Below are positions 33,727 through 42,590 of a DNA stretch of 64,000 nucleotides, piece by piece. Position 1 is the first letter of the stretch; every line of letters starts with the position of its first letter. Origin of the DNA: Calliopum simillimum (Eukaryota > Arthropoda > Insecta > Diptera > Lauxaniidae); NCBI GenBank assembly GCA_951812925.1, contig OX638369.1, positions 682,001 through 746,000 of the forward strand. The letters run 5' to 3'. Made by a program: the position numbers and the translations under genes. The notes beneath the pieces are model-generated. The model worked only from the letters and a program-made list of their open reading frames with translations. It was not told the DNA's origin and did not search any database.

Positions 33727-34797
33727 TCAGTCTTCCTGAGGCTGTAGGTTCACTATATCGTCAACGTATTTTGTGAGACATCGGGGCTTAGTATCGCATT
33801 TTTCCATAAACATGTCTACTATTTCTTCCATGACTATATCGGCTAAAATTGGAGAAATCGGTGACCCCATGGGCATACCTTTAAGTTGGTTATAAGTAAC
33901 ATCGTTGTACTTGAAGTATTTGTTTTCACAAATGCAGAATTTTAAAATCTCGATGAAAAGTGGTTTTGGAATTTTGGTATGTTTTGATATTGTATCCCAT
34001 TTTTTATTTACAATTTTTAAAGTGAGCTCTACTGGTATGCTTGGGAACAATGAAACTACATCAAATGAAATCATTTGTTCGTCATCGTATATATACGAGT
34101 TGTTTATTTTGTTTTTAAACTCTACCGCGTCTTTAATGTTGTACTTAGAGTCATTGGTTATATTTTTCAATACATTACCAATGTATTGGCAAAGGCCATA
34201 TGAAGGCGAATTTATCGACGAGCAGATGGGCCTCAAAGGTATACCGTCCTTATGTGTTTTTGGTAGTCCGTATATGCGTGGTGCTGGCGCGGAATGAGTT
34301 GTTAATTTTCGTTTTTCTTGTAATGTTATATAGTCTTTGGTAAATAGTTTTTCCACTAGGTTATTGTTTTTCTGTTGTAAGGTTGAAGTCGGGTCCTTTC
34401 TTAATGGTTTATAAGTCCAACCATCTCTCAGTAGTGCGCGCATTTTCACCTCGTAGTCATTTTTATGTAACGCCACTGTCTTGATGCCTTTGTCCGCTTC
34501 AACAATAATAATGTCTCTATGTTCTTTTAAAAATTCTCTTGTTGTTTTAACTGCATTTGTAACGTAATTGTCTCTTTCTGTTGGTCGTATTTCTCTTAAA
34601 TGTTATTCTATTAATGTTGCTAATTTTATCCGTGCTGTTTCTTGATCTTCTTTTTCACTCAATGTCTGTACGCAATCTTCGCCTTCTGCGATCATATTGA
34701 ACAACGGAAATTGTTTTTTTGGTTTTATCGGCAGTGCGAACTTTGGACCGTGTGCAAGCAGCCACTGAACTTCTTCGGGGATTACCTTCGTTGTCAT
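33727..34797 (-). pseudogene. Penelope reverse transcriptase, copy A (deleted)
   Basis: It begins with ATG at 34797 (MTTKVIPEEVQWLLAHG) and has an in-frame TAA at 34603-34605. It continues through VEADKGIKTVALHKNDYE, IYGLPKTHKDGIPLRPICSS, SFDVVSLFPSIP (catalytic Asp), LKGMPMGSPISPILADIVM and KYVDDI (catalytic pair). Immediately after YVDDI about 168 bp present in copy B are missing, shifting the frame to a short missense tail. The start abuts the N run. Confidence 0.85.
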
Positions 34798-34800
34798 GTT

Positions 34801-35000
34801 NNNNNNNNNNNNNNNNNNNNNNNNNNNNNNNNNNNNNNNNNNNNNNNNNNNNNNNNNNNNNNNNNNNNNNNNNNNNNNNNNNNNNNNNNNNNNNNNNNNN
34901 NNNNNNNNNNNNNNNNNNNNNNNNNNNNNNNNNNNNNNNNNNNNNNNNNNNNNNNNNNNNNNNNNNNNNNNNNNNNNNNNNNNNNNNNNNNNNNNNNNNN
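34801..35000. other. Assembly gap (200 N)
   Basis: Exactly 200 undetermined bases lie between two nearly identical Penelope copies. A round number suggests a scaffold gap of unknown true size. Confidence 0.98.
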
Positions 35001-35053
35001 GGTTTCTTACTCTTGGATTTTTATTATGGATGATGGTTTCTTTTAATAATCGA

Positions 35054-36448
35054 TTAACCGTTTGGAGTGGGGAAATCGTTCATGGTTAGTATTTTTCTAA
35101 TGCGATTTTTATTTATTTTGTGGAAAATGACGTCACTTATGTTGAAAACTCTGCTTATAAAATTCTTTGCCGTGTTAAAAATCATTTTCTTCGGATGTTT
35201 AGAATGGAAATTAATCAGTCTTCCTGAGGCTGTAGGTTTTTGGTACCAATCCAGTTTTATAATATTATTTTTCCTCATAACTAATGCATCTAAATATGGA
35301 AGTCTTCCTTCATCTTCTTCTTCTTTTGCGAATTTGATGCTTTTGTGGCATGCATTGAGCATATTTAATGTATCGTCGATCCTATCTTTTTTCACTATGG
35401 CGAAAATATCGTCAACGTATTTTGTGAGACATCGGGGCTTAGTATCGCATTTTTCCATAAACATGTCTAGTATTTCTTCCATGACTATATCGGCTAAAAT
35501 TGGAGAAATCGGTGACCCCATGGGCATACCTTTAAGTTGGTTATAAGTAACATCGTTGTACTTGAAGTATTTGTTTTCACAAATGCAGAATTTTAAAATC
35601 TCGATGAAAAGTGGTTTTGGAATTTTGGTATGTTTTGATATTGTATCCCATTTTTTATTTACAATTTTTAAAGTGAGCTCTACTGGTATGCTTGGGAACA
35701 ATGAAACTACATCAAATGAAATTATTTGTTCGTCATCGTATATATACGAGTTGTTTATTTTGTTTTTAAACTCTACCGCGTCTTTAATGTTGTACTTAGA
35801 GTCATTGGTTAAATTTTTCAATACATTACCAATGTATTGGCAAAGGCCATATGAAGGCGAATTTATCGACGAGCAGATGGGCCTCAAAGGTATACCGTCC
35901 TTATGTGTTTTTGGTAGTCCGTATATGCGTGGTGCTGGCGCGGAATGAGTTGTTAATTTTCGTTTTTCTTGTAATGTTATATAGTCTTTGGTAAATAGTT
36001 TTTCCACTAGGTTATTGTTTTTCTGTTGTAAGGTTGAAGTCGGGTCCTTTCTTAATGGTTTATAAGTCCAACCATCTCTCAGTAGTGCGCGCATTTTCAC
36101 CTCGTAGTCATTTTTATGTAACGCCACTGTCTTGATGCCTTTGTCCGCTTCAACAATAATAATGTCTCTATGTTCTTTTAAAAATTCTCTTGTTGTTTTA
36201 ACTGCATTTGTAACGTAATTGTCTCTTTCTGTTGGTCGTATTTCTCTTAAATGTTATTCTATTAATGTTGCTAATTTTATCCGTGCTGTTTCTTGATCTT
36301 CTTTTTCACTCAATGTCTGTACGCAATCTTCGCCTTCTGCGATCATATTGAACAACGGAAATTGTTTTTTTGTTGTTATCGGCAGTGCGAACTTTGGACC
36401 GTGTGCAAGCAGCCACTGAACTTCTTCGGGGATTACCTTCGTTGTCAT
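35054..36448 (-). pseudogene. Penelope reverse transcriptase, copy B
   Basis: It starts with ATG at 36446-36448, with the same N-terminus as copy A and the same in-frame TAA (36254-36256). The remaining 357 codons are open: ADKGIKTVALHKND, IYGLPKTHKDGIPLRPICSS, SFDVVSLFPSIP, GMPMGSPISPILADIVM, YVDDIFAIVKKDRI, GRLPYLDALVMRK, LDWYQKPTASGRLI and FHSKHPKKMIFNTAKNF. An extra G near 35070 shifts the frame just before the linker to the endonuclease, and the gap follows. This is the best-preserved RT in the window, but it is still interrupted. Confidence 0.87.
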
Positions 36449-36493
36449 GTTTACAAACCATGTAGTGATGTTGTTGTTAGAAAAATACTAACC

Positions 36494-37099
36494 ATGAACG
36501 ATTTCCCACTCCAAACAGTTAATCGATTAATAAAAGAAACCATCATCTATAATAAAAATCCAAGAGTAAGAAACCCGGAACCGAAGATTTATAAAGGCGT
36601 AACATACCTTCAAGGTTTTACTGAAAAACTGGGAAAAACGGACATATATGACAAAAACAAATACTGCCTAGCACCAAAATCGTATAATACTCTCAAAAAT
36701 ATTTATACTAATACGAAAAGTAAAATAGATGATATGGACAAATCAAACCTGATATACAGAATATCATGCAACGGAGACGGGACCAACATATGCGATCAAG
36801 TATATGTTGGTACGACAAAATCTAAGCTGAAGACTAGAATTTCGTCACACAAATCAGATTTAAAATCCGAAAATCTGAATAAAACTGCACTGGCGCAACA
36901 TTGTATACAGCAGAGACACACACCTGCATTTGAAAATACAAAAAATTTGCAACAAGAGACAAATTACTTTAGACGATACACGATAGAAATGTTGCACATC
37001 ATTAATACGCCGACGAACAAACGACTAAACTACAAGACAGACACCGACAACTGTGCACACATTTACAAACAGTTAATAAAACATAAAATCAGTCGATAG
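36494..37099 (+). pseudogene. Penelope linker and GIY-YIG endonuclease, inverted third copy
   Basis: The frame from MNDFPLQTVNRLIKETII through QVYVGTTKSKLKTRISSHK to IKHKISR is open and nearly identical to copy A's endonuclease. It is on the opposite strand and joined head-on to the 5' end of copy B at about 36477. The longer open frame that begins upstream at 36293 is a chance fusion across the junction. The RT is absent, so this is a 3' fragment. Confidence 0.82.
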
Positions 37100-37222
37100 T
37101 TATACGGACATCGGTTAGCATCTGTCGATCGACAAATCTCAACCATGTAAATTTAATTTTTTGTAATTAATTTTTCTGTGTTTATTTATTTTTGCCTTTT
37201 TGTCTTTCTTTATACTATTCAG

Positions 37223-37261
37223 TGCCTGATGATGACTTAAAATTTAAGTCGAAATATCGCA
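37223..37261 (+). ncRNA. Hammerhead ribozyme motif, right end of the Penelope cluster
   Basis: Identical to the motif at 32828-32866 but on the plus strand: TGC, CTGATGA, GACTTAAA/TTTAAGTC stem, GAAA, TATC, GCA. The two copies lie about 70-100 bp inside the outer edges of the inverted arms, consistent with a position in the terminal repeats of Penelope-like elements. Confidence 0.6.
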
Positions 37262-37369
37262 AAATATAAAAAAACATAAAAACATATAACTTTTTGTTCT
37301 TATTGATACGGCTGCAGCTCAGCATTTTGCTTAAAGTTTAAAACAAAAAAGCCGATTACAACAATTCAT

Positions 37370-38215
37370 AAAACATACTACTTTTAACTCGCAATAACTA
37401 AGCTCACAGTAGTTTATTTTCGGGTTAGTATATAGAGAAAAGTTCATGGTCCATACATATAAATATTCTCATCAAATATTTTAGAAAACCAATGCTTTAT
37501 TGATTGATAAATCAGCGCAAATGTTATGTTTTGTCAGAATAATTTTCATATTTTTTTATATTAAATTCATGAATTATTTTGCTTTTGTACACATGTAGAG
37601 CACTTAACACTTGGATATGATTATTATCACGATTGCCAGATACTTTATAATTAGTCCATATTGATAGAAAGTCGAAATCTACTGAACCAAACGCTTGTTT
37701 GCTATAGAATCTGAGTCCAAACATGAGTTTGCTTTATGCGCTTTTGTCGTCATAGATATGTTGATTTTTAAAAACAATTTTTAAAATCAGCATTCCCATT
37801 GAAAGATGCATCTCTATGCCTTTTATATAGTTTATCATTGTAGACTTAAATATATTTCAGAGCATCATCGGACTCAGATCCTATAGCGAGCAGGCTTTTA
37901 GATCAGTGCATTTTGACTTTTTATCAATATGGACTAGTTACAAAGTATCTGACAATCGCTATGATAATTATATCTAAGTGTTAAGTGCCGTACATGTGTA
38001 CAAAAGCAAACTAATTCATGAATTTAATATAAAAAAATATGAAACCTATTCTGACAAACATAACATTTGCGCTGATTTATCAATCAATAAAGCATTGGTT
38101 TTCTAAAATATTTGATGAGAATATTTATATGTATGTACCATGAATATTCTTCTGTATTCTAACCCGAAAATAAATTACTGTGAGCTTAGTTATTGTGAAT
38201 TAAAAGTAGTATGTT
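37370..38215. repeat. Hairpin ~0.85 kb between the Penelope element and the outer array
   Basis: Arms of about 360 bp starting ACATACTACTTTTAACTCGC face each other across a ~110-bp loop (about 37740-37860). Matching blocks include CAATAACTAAGCTCACAGTA, ATCAATCAATAAAGCATTGG and TTTAATATAAAAAAATATGA. ACATACTAC also stands at the left border of the Penelope cluster near 32749, linking the two sides. Confidence 0.65.
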
Positions 38216-38224
38216 TTTTCAAAC

Positions 38225-39035
38225 TTTTCGATGCAAAAAGGGTGCTTCAAGCCGATTTCTTCGCAAGAGGAAGTTTTGATTCATTTTTTCACCTTGTCCC
38301 ACACAAGAAAAATCAACGAACAAAACCTCATCAAAAGTTTTCAGTCCCAATATTTCGAGGTCGATTTAATATTAATAATTTAAGCATACAAAGAAAAAAG
38401 GCGCTTAAAGCCCTGAACACATTCGGTGCGAGCTGCGAGTGCGAGAGAAACCCGACCGAGATAGCACGATTTTCTCTATATGTTAGAGTAAGATATAAAA
38501 TTGAGCTTTTATTAAACGTCATTTATAAAAGCTCTCGCAGTGCGATTGAATTGATTCTATTTTTCTGACGATTTTTAAAAAAGAAGAACAAGACCAAACA
38601 CAAAAATTTAAATTTATTATTTTCGACTGAATTTTTTAATTTCAATTTGAAGTTTAAATAATTTTGAAAACAAATACGTTTTTATTTTTCGTTTTTTGTT
38701 TTCATTTGTTTTCAATTTTCATAAAAAAAAACTTACTCGCAACGAGTTGATTGTGTTTTTACGCACGAGAAAAAGCTCAAAAAATCGTTTGAGCAAAAGC
38801 TATTTTCTCTCGCACTCGCAGCTCGCACCGAATGTGTTCAGGACTTAAGCTCGGTTTATTCGCAATAAGGAACTATTCCGATTTAATTTTCTTATTTTCC
38901 AACTCTGGACAAATTAACGAACAAAACCTCATCAAAAAATTTCATTTTCAAGACTTCGAGGTCACTATAATATTAGTAATTCAAACTTGCCTCGATAAAA
39001 GGGACTTAAACCCAGTTTAATTGCAAGAAGGAGGA
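38225..39035 (+). repeat. ~160-bp tandem repeat, right arm of the foldback-like structure
   Basis: Inverted counterparts of 32295-32740: AACGAACAAAACCTCATCAA at about 38315 and 38920, with TTCGAGGTC blocks. One unit is split by the MITE at 38412-38842. The spacing and order match the left array read backwards. Confidence 0.65.
38412..38842. mobile_element. 431-bp MITE, TIR CCTGAACACATTCGGTGCG
   Basis: CCTGAACACATTCGGTGCG, continuing through AGCTGCGAGTGCGAGAG, faces its complement at the right end. The flanks CTTAAAGC and ACTTAAGC look like an imperfect ~8-bp duplication when compared with the uninterrupted repeat unit, suggesting a hAT- or P-type mobiliser. The GC-rich tips contrast with the AT-rich interior. 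No coding remnant. Confidence 0.7.
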
Positions 39036-39059
39036 GACTTCCATAGAAAAAAATAATTT

Positions 39060-39600
39060 TTTCAACAAAAATTTAAAAAACAATTTGTGTTTTCTATGAA
39101 AATCGAAACGGTCTTATTTCACTAAAACCTTAATAACTTTTTAAAAAATCATCCGATTTTGCTAAAATTGAACTCCAGATATTTGCAATTAAATACACTA
39201 TTGAACAAAAATATAAAAAATATATATTTGTATAAGCTACTGGCAAAAAAACCGTGTTTAATTTGGCTTGAACACGAAAAAGTGTAAAAAACCTTTATAG
39301 TGGACTTTACGTTGCTATAACTCAGCCAATTTGAATTGGATCTTAGATACTGGTACACTTGTTGGAAGTTTAAGAATTTTTCTCTATAATAGTGTAAAAA
39401 CATATTCGATCGAAATTGGGTTTCTCAAAATATGTTCGAAAAAATGGAGCTATAACCTCAAAAATCGAAAAGGTCGATTATCTCGAGAACGGCCTTTAGG
39501 GAAAAAAATAAATGTGATTTTCGGACTCAGCGACCTCAAATTAGTTTAGAAAATATGGTCTGCAAAATGTTACACACACATATTAATTATTTGTAATGTA
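39060..39600. mobile_element. Solitary arm of the 14543-15991 hairpin family
   Basis: GCTATAACTCAGCCAATTTG with GGTACACTTGTTGGAAG, and CAGCGACCTCAAATTAGTTT with GTCTGCAAAATGTTAC, match blocks of the hairpin at 14543-15991 in the same relative order. Termini and the second arm are missing. Confidence 0.5.
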
Positions 39601-39605
39601 GTGAA

Positions 39606-39710
39606 AACAATGCAATAGATTTTCCAATGGCAATAAATTTCAAAAATAATTGCAACGGATTTTTTCAATAGCATTAAATTCCAAAAATCAATGCAATGAT
39701 TTTCTGCACG
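39606..39710. repeat. ~40-bp tandem repeat, third locus
   Basis: About 2.5 units with ATAAATTTCAAAAAT and CAATGCAATGATTTT are the same family as the arrays near 22143 and 25000, in inverted orientation relative to 22143. Confidence 0.55.
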
Positions 39711-39932
39711 ATCAATAATGCTCCTATAATGCATTGAAAAAGTAATGCAATTTGCCCAACTCTATTTTAAAGTAATTGAAATTGCTACATTATTTTTTTT
39801 TCCCCTTTTTTAAACTTGATTGTTTTGTATTAATTTTATTTTGATGTGTATGATCATGTGTCCTCTGGGAATTTTTAAAATTGAGGATTGCAGCCGACAA
39901 TTTTTTTGATTATCTATCTAATTTATTCGAAA

Positions 39933-40223
39933 CTAACTAAATTTTCTTATACAAATCGAATAGCTCTTTTTATAACAAACTAATCTGTGCTTAGGGGCTA
40001 TTTGTAACATTCCGAAAACACCAGAAGCGAAAATTTTTCCAGGCTTAAAATTACAATTAAACAAAATTTGAACATCACCATTTGCCTCAGGACAGCTGAT
40101 TTTTGACGGAGCCGCACTTCTTTTGTTCTTAGGTTTTCCTTCAGACTCCACGAAAATTTTGCACCTCGAACAGGTACATAGCATTTTTTCTAGAAAAGAA
40201 AACGCTATAGTTTCAGGCACCAA
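39933..40223 (-). CDS. Uncertain Cys-containing ORF, up to 96 codons
   Basis: Not recognised. The frame contains MLCTCSRCKIFVE, KPKNKRSAAPSKISCPE and GDVQILFNCNFKPG. Spaced cysteines and a basic patch hint at a zinc-binding or nuclear protein, and an upstream in-frame basic stretch (RKEKKVNKK) continues the frame a little. No good start codon, splice signal or poly(A) site was identified. It may be a host exon, part of a decayed transposon (a hAT remnant is 400 bp away) or chance. Confidence 0.25.
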   Translation of the reverse strand: MVPETIAFSFLEKMLCTCSRCKIFVESEGKPKNKRSAAPSKISCPEANGDVQILFNCNFKPGKIFASGVFGMLQIAPKHRLVCYKKSYSICIRKFS

Positions 40224-40612
40224 ATACTTTTTATTGACTTTCTTTTCTTTTCTTGTTTTTCACTTAGTATAATTTCCGTGCTTGACAAGCTCTGTAAAAA
40301 GTTAAAACTAAGCCTTAAGTTTTAAATGTGAATACCAATCCGTTTATATGTACTAAACATATATATATGTATACACACATATATAAACAATCTCATTTGT
40401 TTGAGACTATAAAGTCCTTAGTCTAACACTTACTAGCATTCAATTAAATCAAATACATTTAACTAAGGGAAAACAAATTAACTAAGCTGTGAAGCAGTTC
40501 TTGTTATACATAAACAGATCTTAAATGAGGCATTATTTTCCAATTCGCTGATGTGTACTGTTTAAAAACAAACTAAAAAATATATGTGCGACACACAATT
40601 TCATTTCATGAA

Positions 40613-41305
40613 CAGGGCTCGGATTTTGAAGAAATGTCATATTTTTTCTGCTCTAACATACACGTTTACTGATAATGCAGAAACACCGTTCACGATCCCC
40701 ACGTTTCAAAGCTATAAATTTCTAGGGTATTTTTGATTTTTCGGTCATTTTAGTGGATTTTTATATTTTTGTCCCTTTTTTGCAATTAATTTTTAAATCA
40801 AAATCGTTGCATCATTTTGTTTTGAAATATTGAAAAAAATCGTAGATACATTTGAAAGTTTGGATGCCAAAGCAGTTAAAGAGGAGAGAGAAAAGCTTTG
40901 TGCTATGCGCGGTAATACTGGTGGGAATGTTTTTAGAAAATTTAATTAAGTTTTAGATAAAAATTCTGAATACAGAAGTTTATGACATGTTGCTGAATTA
41001 TTAAGTGGCAAAATTTTTGGAAATAGCAAAAAATCAAAATTTAGATGGAAACGACATTTTTTCTTTCAAATATGCACCCCTTGTCAGTGCAGAAGTGGAA
41101 AGAAGTTTTCTGTGTATACCACCGTTTCACTTCGAAAACTTAAAAGTGTACTTTGTAATTTATTTCAACGCAAACTAATAAAATTTTTTATTAAAAAAGA
41201 CTATAAAAATATGCACTGATTTTATTTTTCTATGATTTTAACGGCATTTTGTAATTTTTTAGGTCATTTTTCGATGTTTTTAGAGCAATCAAAATCCGAG
41301 CCCTG
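40613..41305 (+). mobile_element. Internally deleted hAT element
   Basis: CAGGGCTCGGATTTTGA faces TCAAAATCCGAGCCCTG. The flanks TTCATGAA (40605-40612) and TTCATAAA (41306-41313) are an 8-bp duplication with one change, as expected for hAT. Inside, codons read FKYAPLVSAEVERSF at about 41068-41112, the signature of the C-terminal dimerisation region of hAT transposases, followed by a frameshift (VYTTVSLRKLKSV). An upstream fragment, KKIVDTFESLDAKAVKEE, may also be transposase. Non-autonomous and dead. Confidence 0.85.
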
Positions 41306-41420
41306 TTCATAAATAGCTCTAATGTAATTTTTCTACAAAAAATAAAAATACGTTAACAAACATTTTCTAAAGAAATACATATAAAACAAGCAAGTAAAAA
41401 ACTGAGTTTGGGTTAAGCTC

Positions 41421-41426
41421 TTTATT
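41421..41426 (-). terminator. Poly(A) signal AATAAA for the 41451-41645 exon
   Basis: TTTATT on the plus strand reads AATAAA on the minus strand, 25 bp beyond the TAA-class stop of the short coding exon. Confidence 0.4.
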
Positions 41427-41450
41427 CTGCTGAATGTTTTAATTTTAAAA

Positions 41451-41645
41451 TTAACATTTTGGTGCTGCAGATGTTGTAGCTGTTGAGCTTGCGGTTTCTA
41501 AATGTTGCATCAGCACTTGCTGCAAATTAACACGCAAGGAGCGTTCCTCATTAATTTGCAGCTTTATTTGTGACATATCCTGTTGCATTTGACGCATGGC
41601 AGTCCAAAGTTGACGTAGCGTCGGTGTCATGTCTTCGTTTTCCAA
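41451..41645 (-). CDS. Candidate terminal exon of a small coiled-coil protein
   Basis: The frame reads MTPTLRQLWTAMRQMQQDMS, then QIKLQINEERSLRVNLQQVL and MQHLETASSTATTSAAPKC, ending in a stop. Regular spacing of Leu/Met/Ile and high Gln/Glu content suggest a helix or short coiled coil. Base composition is GC-richer than the surroundings and an AATAAA follows the stop. The first ATG in frame is at about 41628; the frame may instead enter from an upstream exon (an AG lies just before GTTTGGAAAACG). I do not recognise the gene. Codon quality makes it more credible than most small ORFs here. Confidence 0.45.
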   Translation of the reverse strand: MENEDMTPTLRQLWTAMRQMQQDMSQIKLQINEERSLRVNLQQVLMQHLETASSTATTSAAPKC

Positions 41646-41928
41646 ACCTTAACGTTGTTGTTGGCATTATTGTTAAATTGTAGTTGCAGTTCGAAGAATG
41701 AAAAAAAAAAGGAAAATAGCAGAATTGTGTTTTTGTGAAAATTATTTTGTTGTATTTAACATACTTATATATGCAAATATTTATAGGTAAAAAAAACTTA
41801 ATCAAATGTTAAAATATTCAACACTAAAAATAAAGATATAGAAAACGAAATCCAAGCCCAATTTCCGTTCTCACATACATACATATTTATTGTTTTTTTT
41901 TTGCAATAAACACTAAGTAATTACATAT

Positions 41929-42114
41929 ATATCGCTCATTTACTTCAAGAACGGCACAACTCAAAAAACCCAAATTTTGAGTTAATGATGCAGAATTATT
42001 CGTTATATCATGCTTCATACTGTGTCAAATTTCATAATATCTTTTACGGTCACCGTTTGGGAAAGAAATAGAATTTTTTGACTTGTGCCGTTCTTGAACT
42101 AAATGAGCGATATG
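41929..42114. mobile_element. ~185-bp MITE-like hairpin (ATATCGCTCATTTA)
   Basis: ATATCGCTCATTTACTTCAA and AGAACGGCACAA face their complements at 42080-42114. A diverged single end (ATATCGCACATTAACTACAA) occurs near 45526. A TA-type duplication is possible but not certain. Confidence 0.55.
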
Positions 42115-42430
42115 TACACGTACTATTATTTGTTTAGAGCAAATCTCTTATCTGATATGAAGAAACTTCAGTGCGAAGTCTTTGTCGAAAAATATTAAAA
42201 AAAAGGAATTCAAAAATGAAATATGGAAATTGGGTTTGTTAAAATAAAAAATAAATAGTATAGAAATTTAATGTAAAAATATTGCAAAGCAGGCATATTT
42301 TAAAATCAAACGTAGTTGCACACAAAAAATTTCGTGCTTATAAAAACTTACAGAAAGCTTCTTCATAACAGAAAAGCCCTTAAGTGTAATTAGGGTGGGT
42401 AGTTTTTGTATGGGAAAAAAAAGAGATAAT

Positions 42431-42558
42431 GAGGGGATTCCTGAAAACGTGTAAAAACCTCGTAAACTTGTAAATGTTGTCAAAATCAATACGAAATTCG
42501 ACAGTTTTACGAGTTAACGAGCTTTTCGAGGCTTTTAAACTTTTTCAGGAATCCCCTC
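42431..42558. mobile_element. 128-bp hairpin MITE (GAGGGGATTCCTG)
   Basis: GAGGGGATTCCTGAAAA faces TTTTTCAGGAATCCCCTC; internal CCTCGTAAACT and AGTTAACGAG also partly pair. Flanks ATAAT and GTTAT give no clean duplication. Confidence 0.5.
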
Positions 42559-42590
42559 GTTATGTTGCCTTAGGTATAAACAGATAATAA

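Larger units (their letters stand above)
32757..37332 (-). mobile_element. Penelope-like element cluster with inverted ends
   Basis: Two minus-strand partial copies (32757-34800 and 35001-36476) flank an assembly gap. A plus-strand 3' segment (36478-37332) mirrors 32757-33612. Proteins show Penelope RT motifs and a C-terminal GIY-YIG endonuclease, the defining architecture of Penelope-like elements. Complex tandem and inverted arrangements are usual for this group. Both RT copies carry the same in-frame TAA after 64 codons. The cluster sits inside ACATACTAC-bordered repeat sequence. Confidence 0.85.

Noticed and set aside
33905..34297. 130-codon plus-strand frames (33905-34297, 35556-35948)
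   Set aside because: They are antisense shadows of the Penelope RT.
36293..37099. 268-codon plus-strand frame across the Penelope junction
   Set aside because: Its first ~60 codons are antisense to Penelope ORF sequence; only the part from 36494 is endonuclease.
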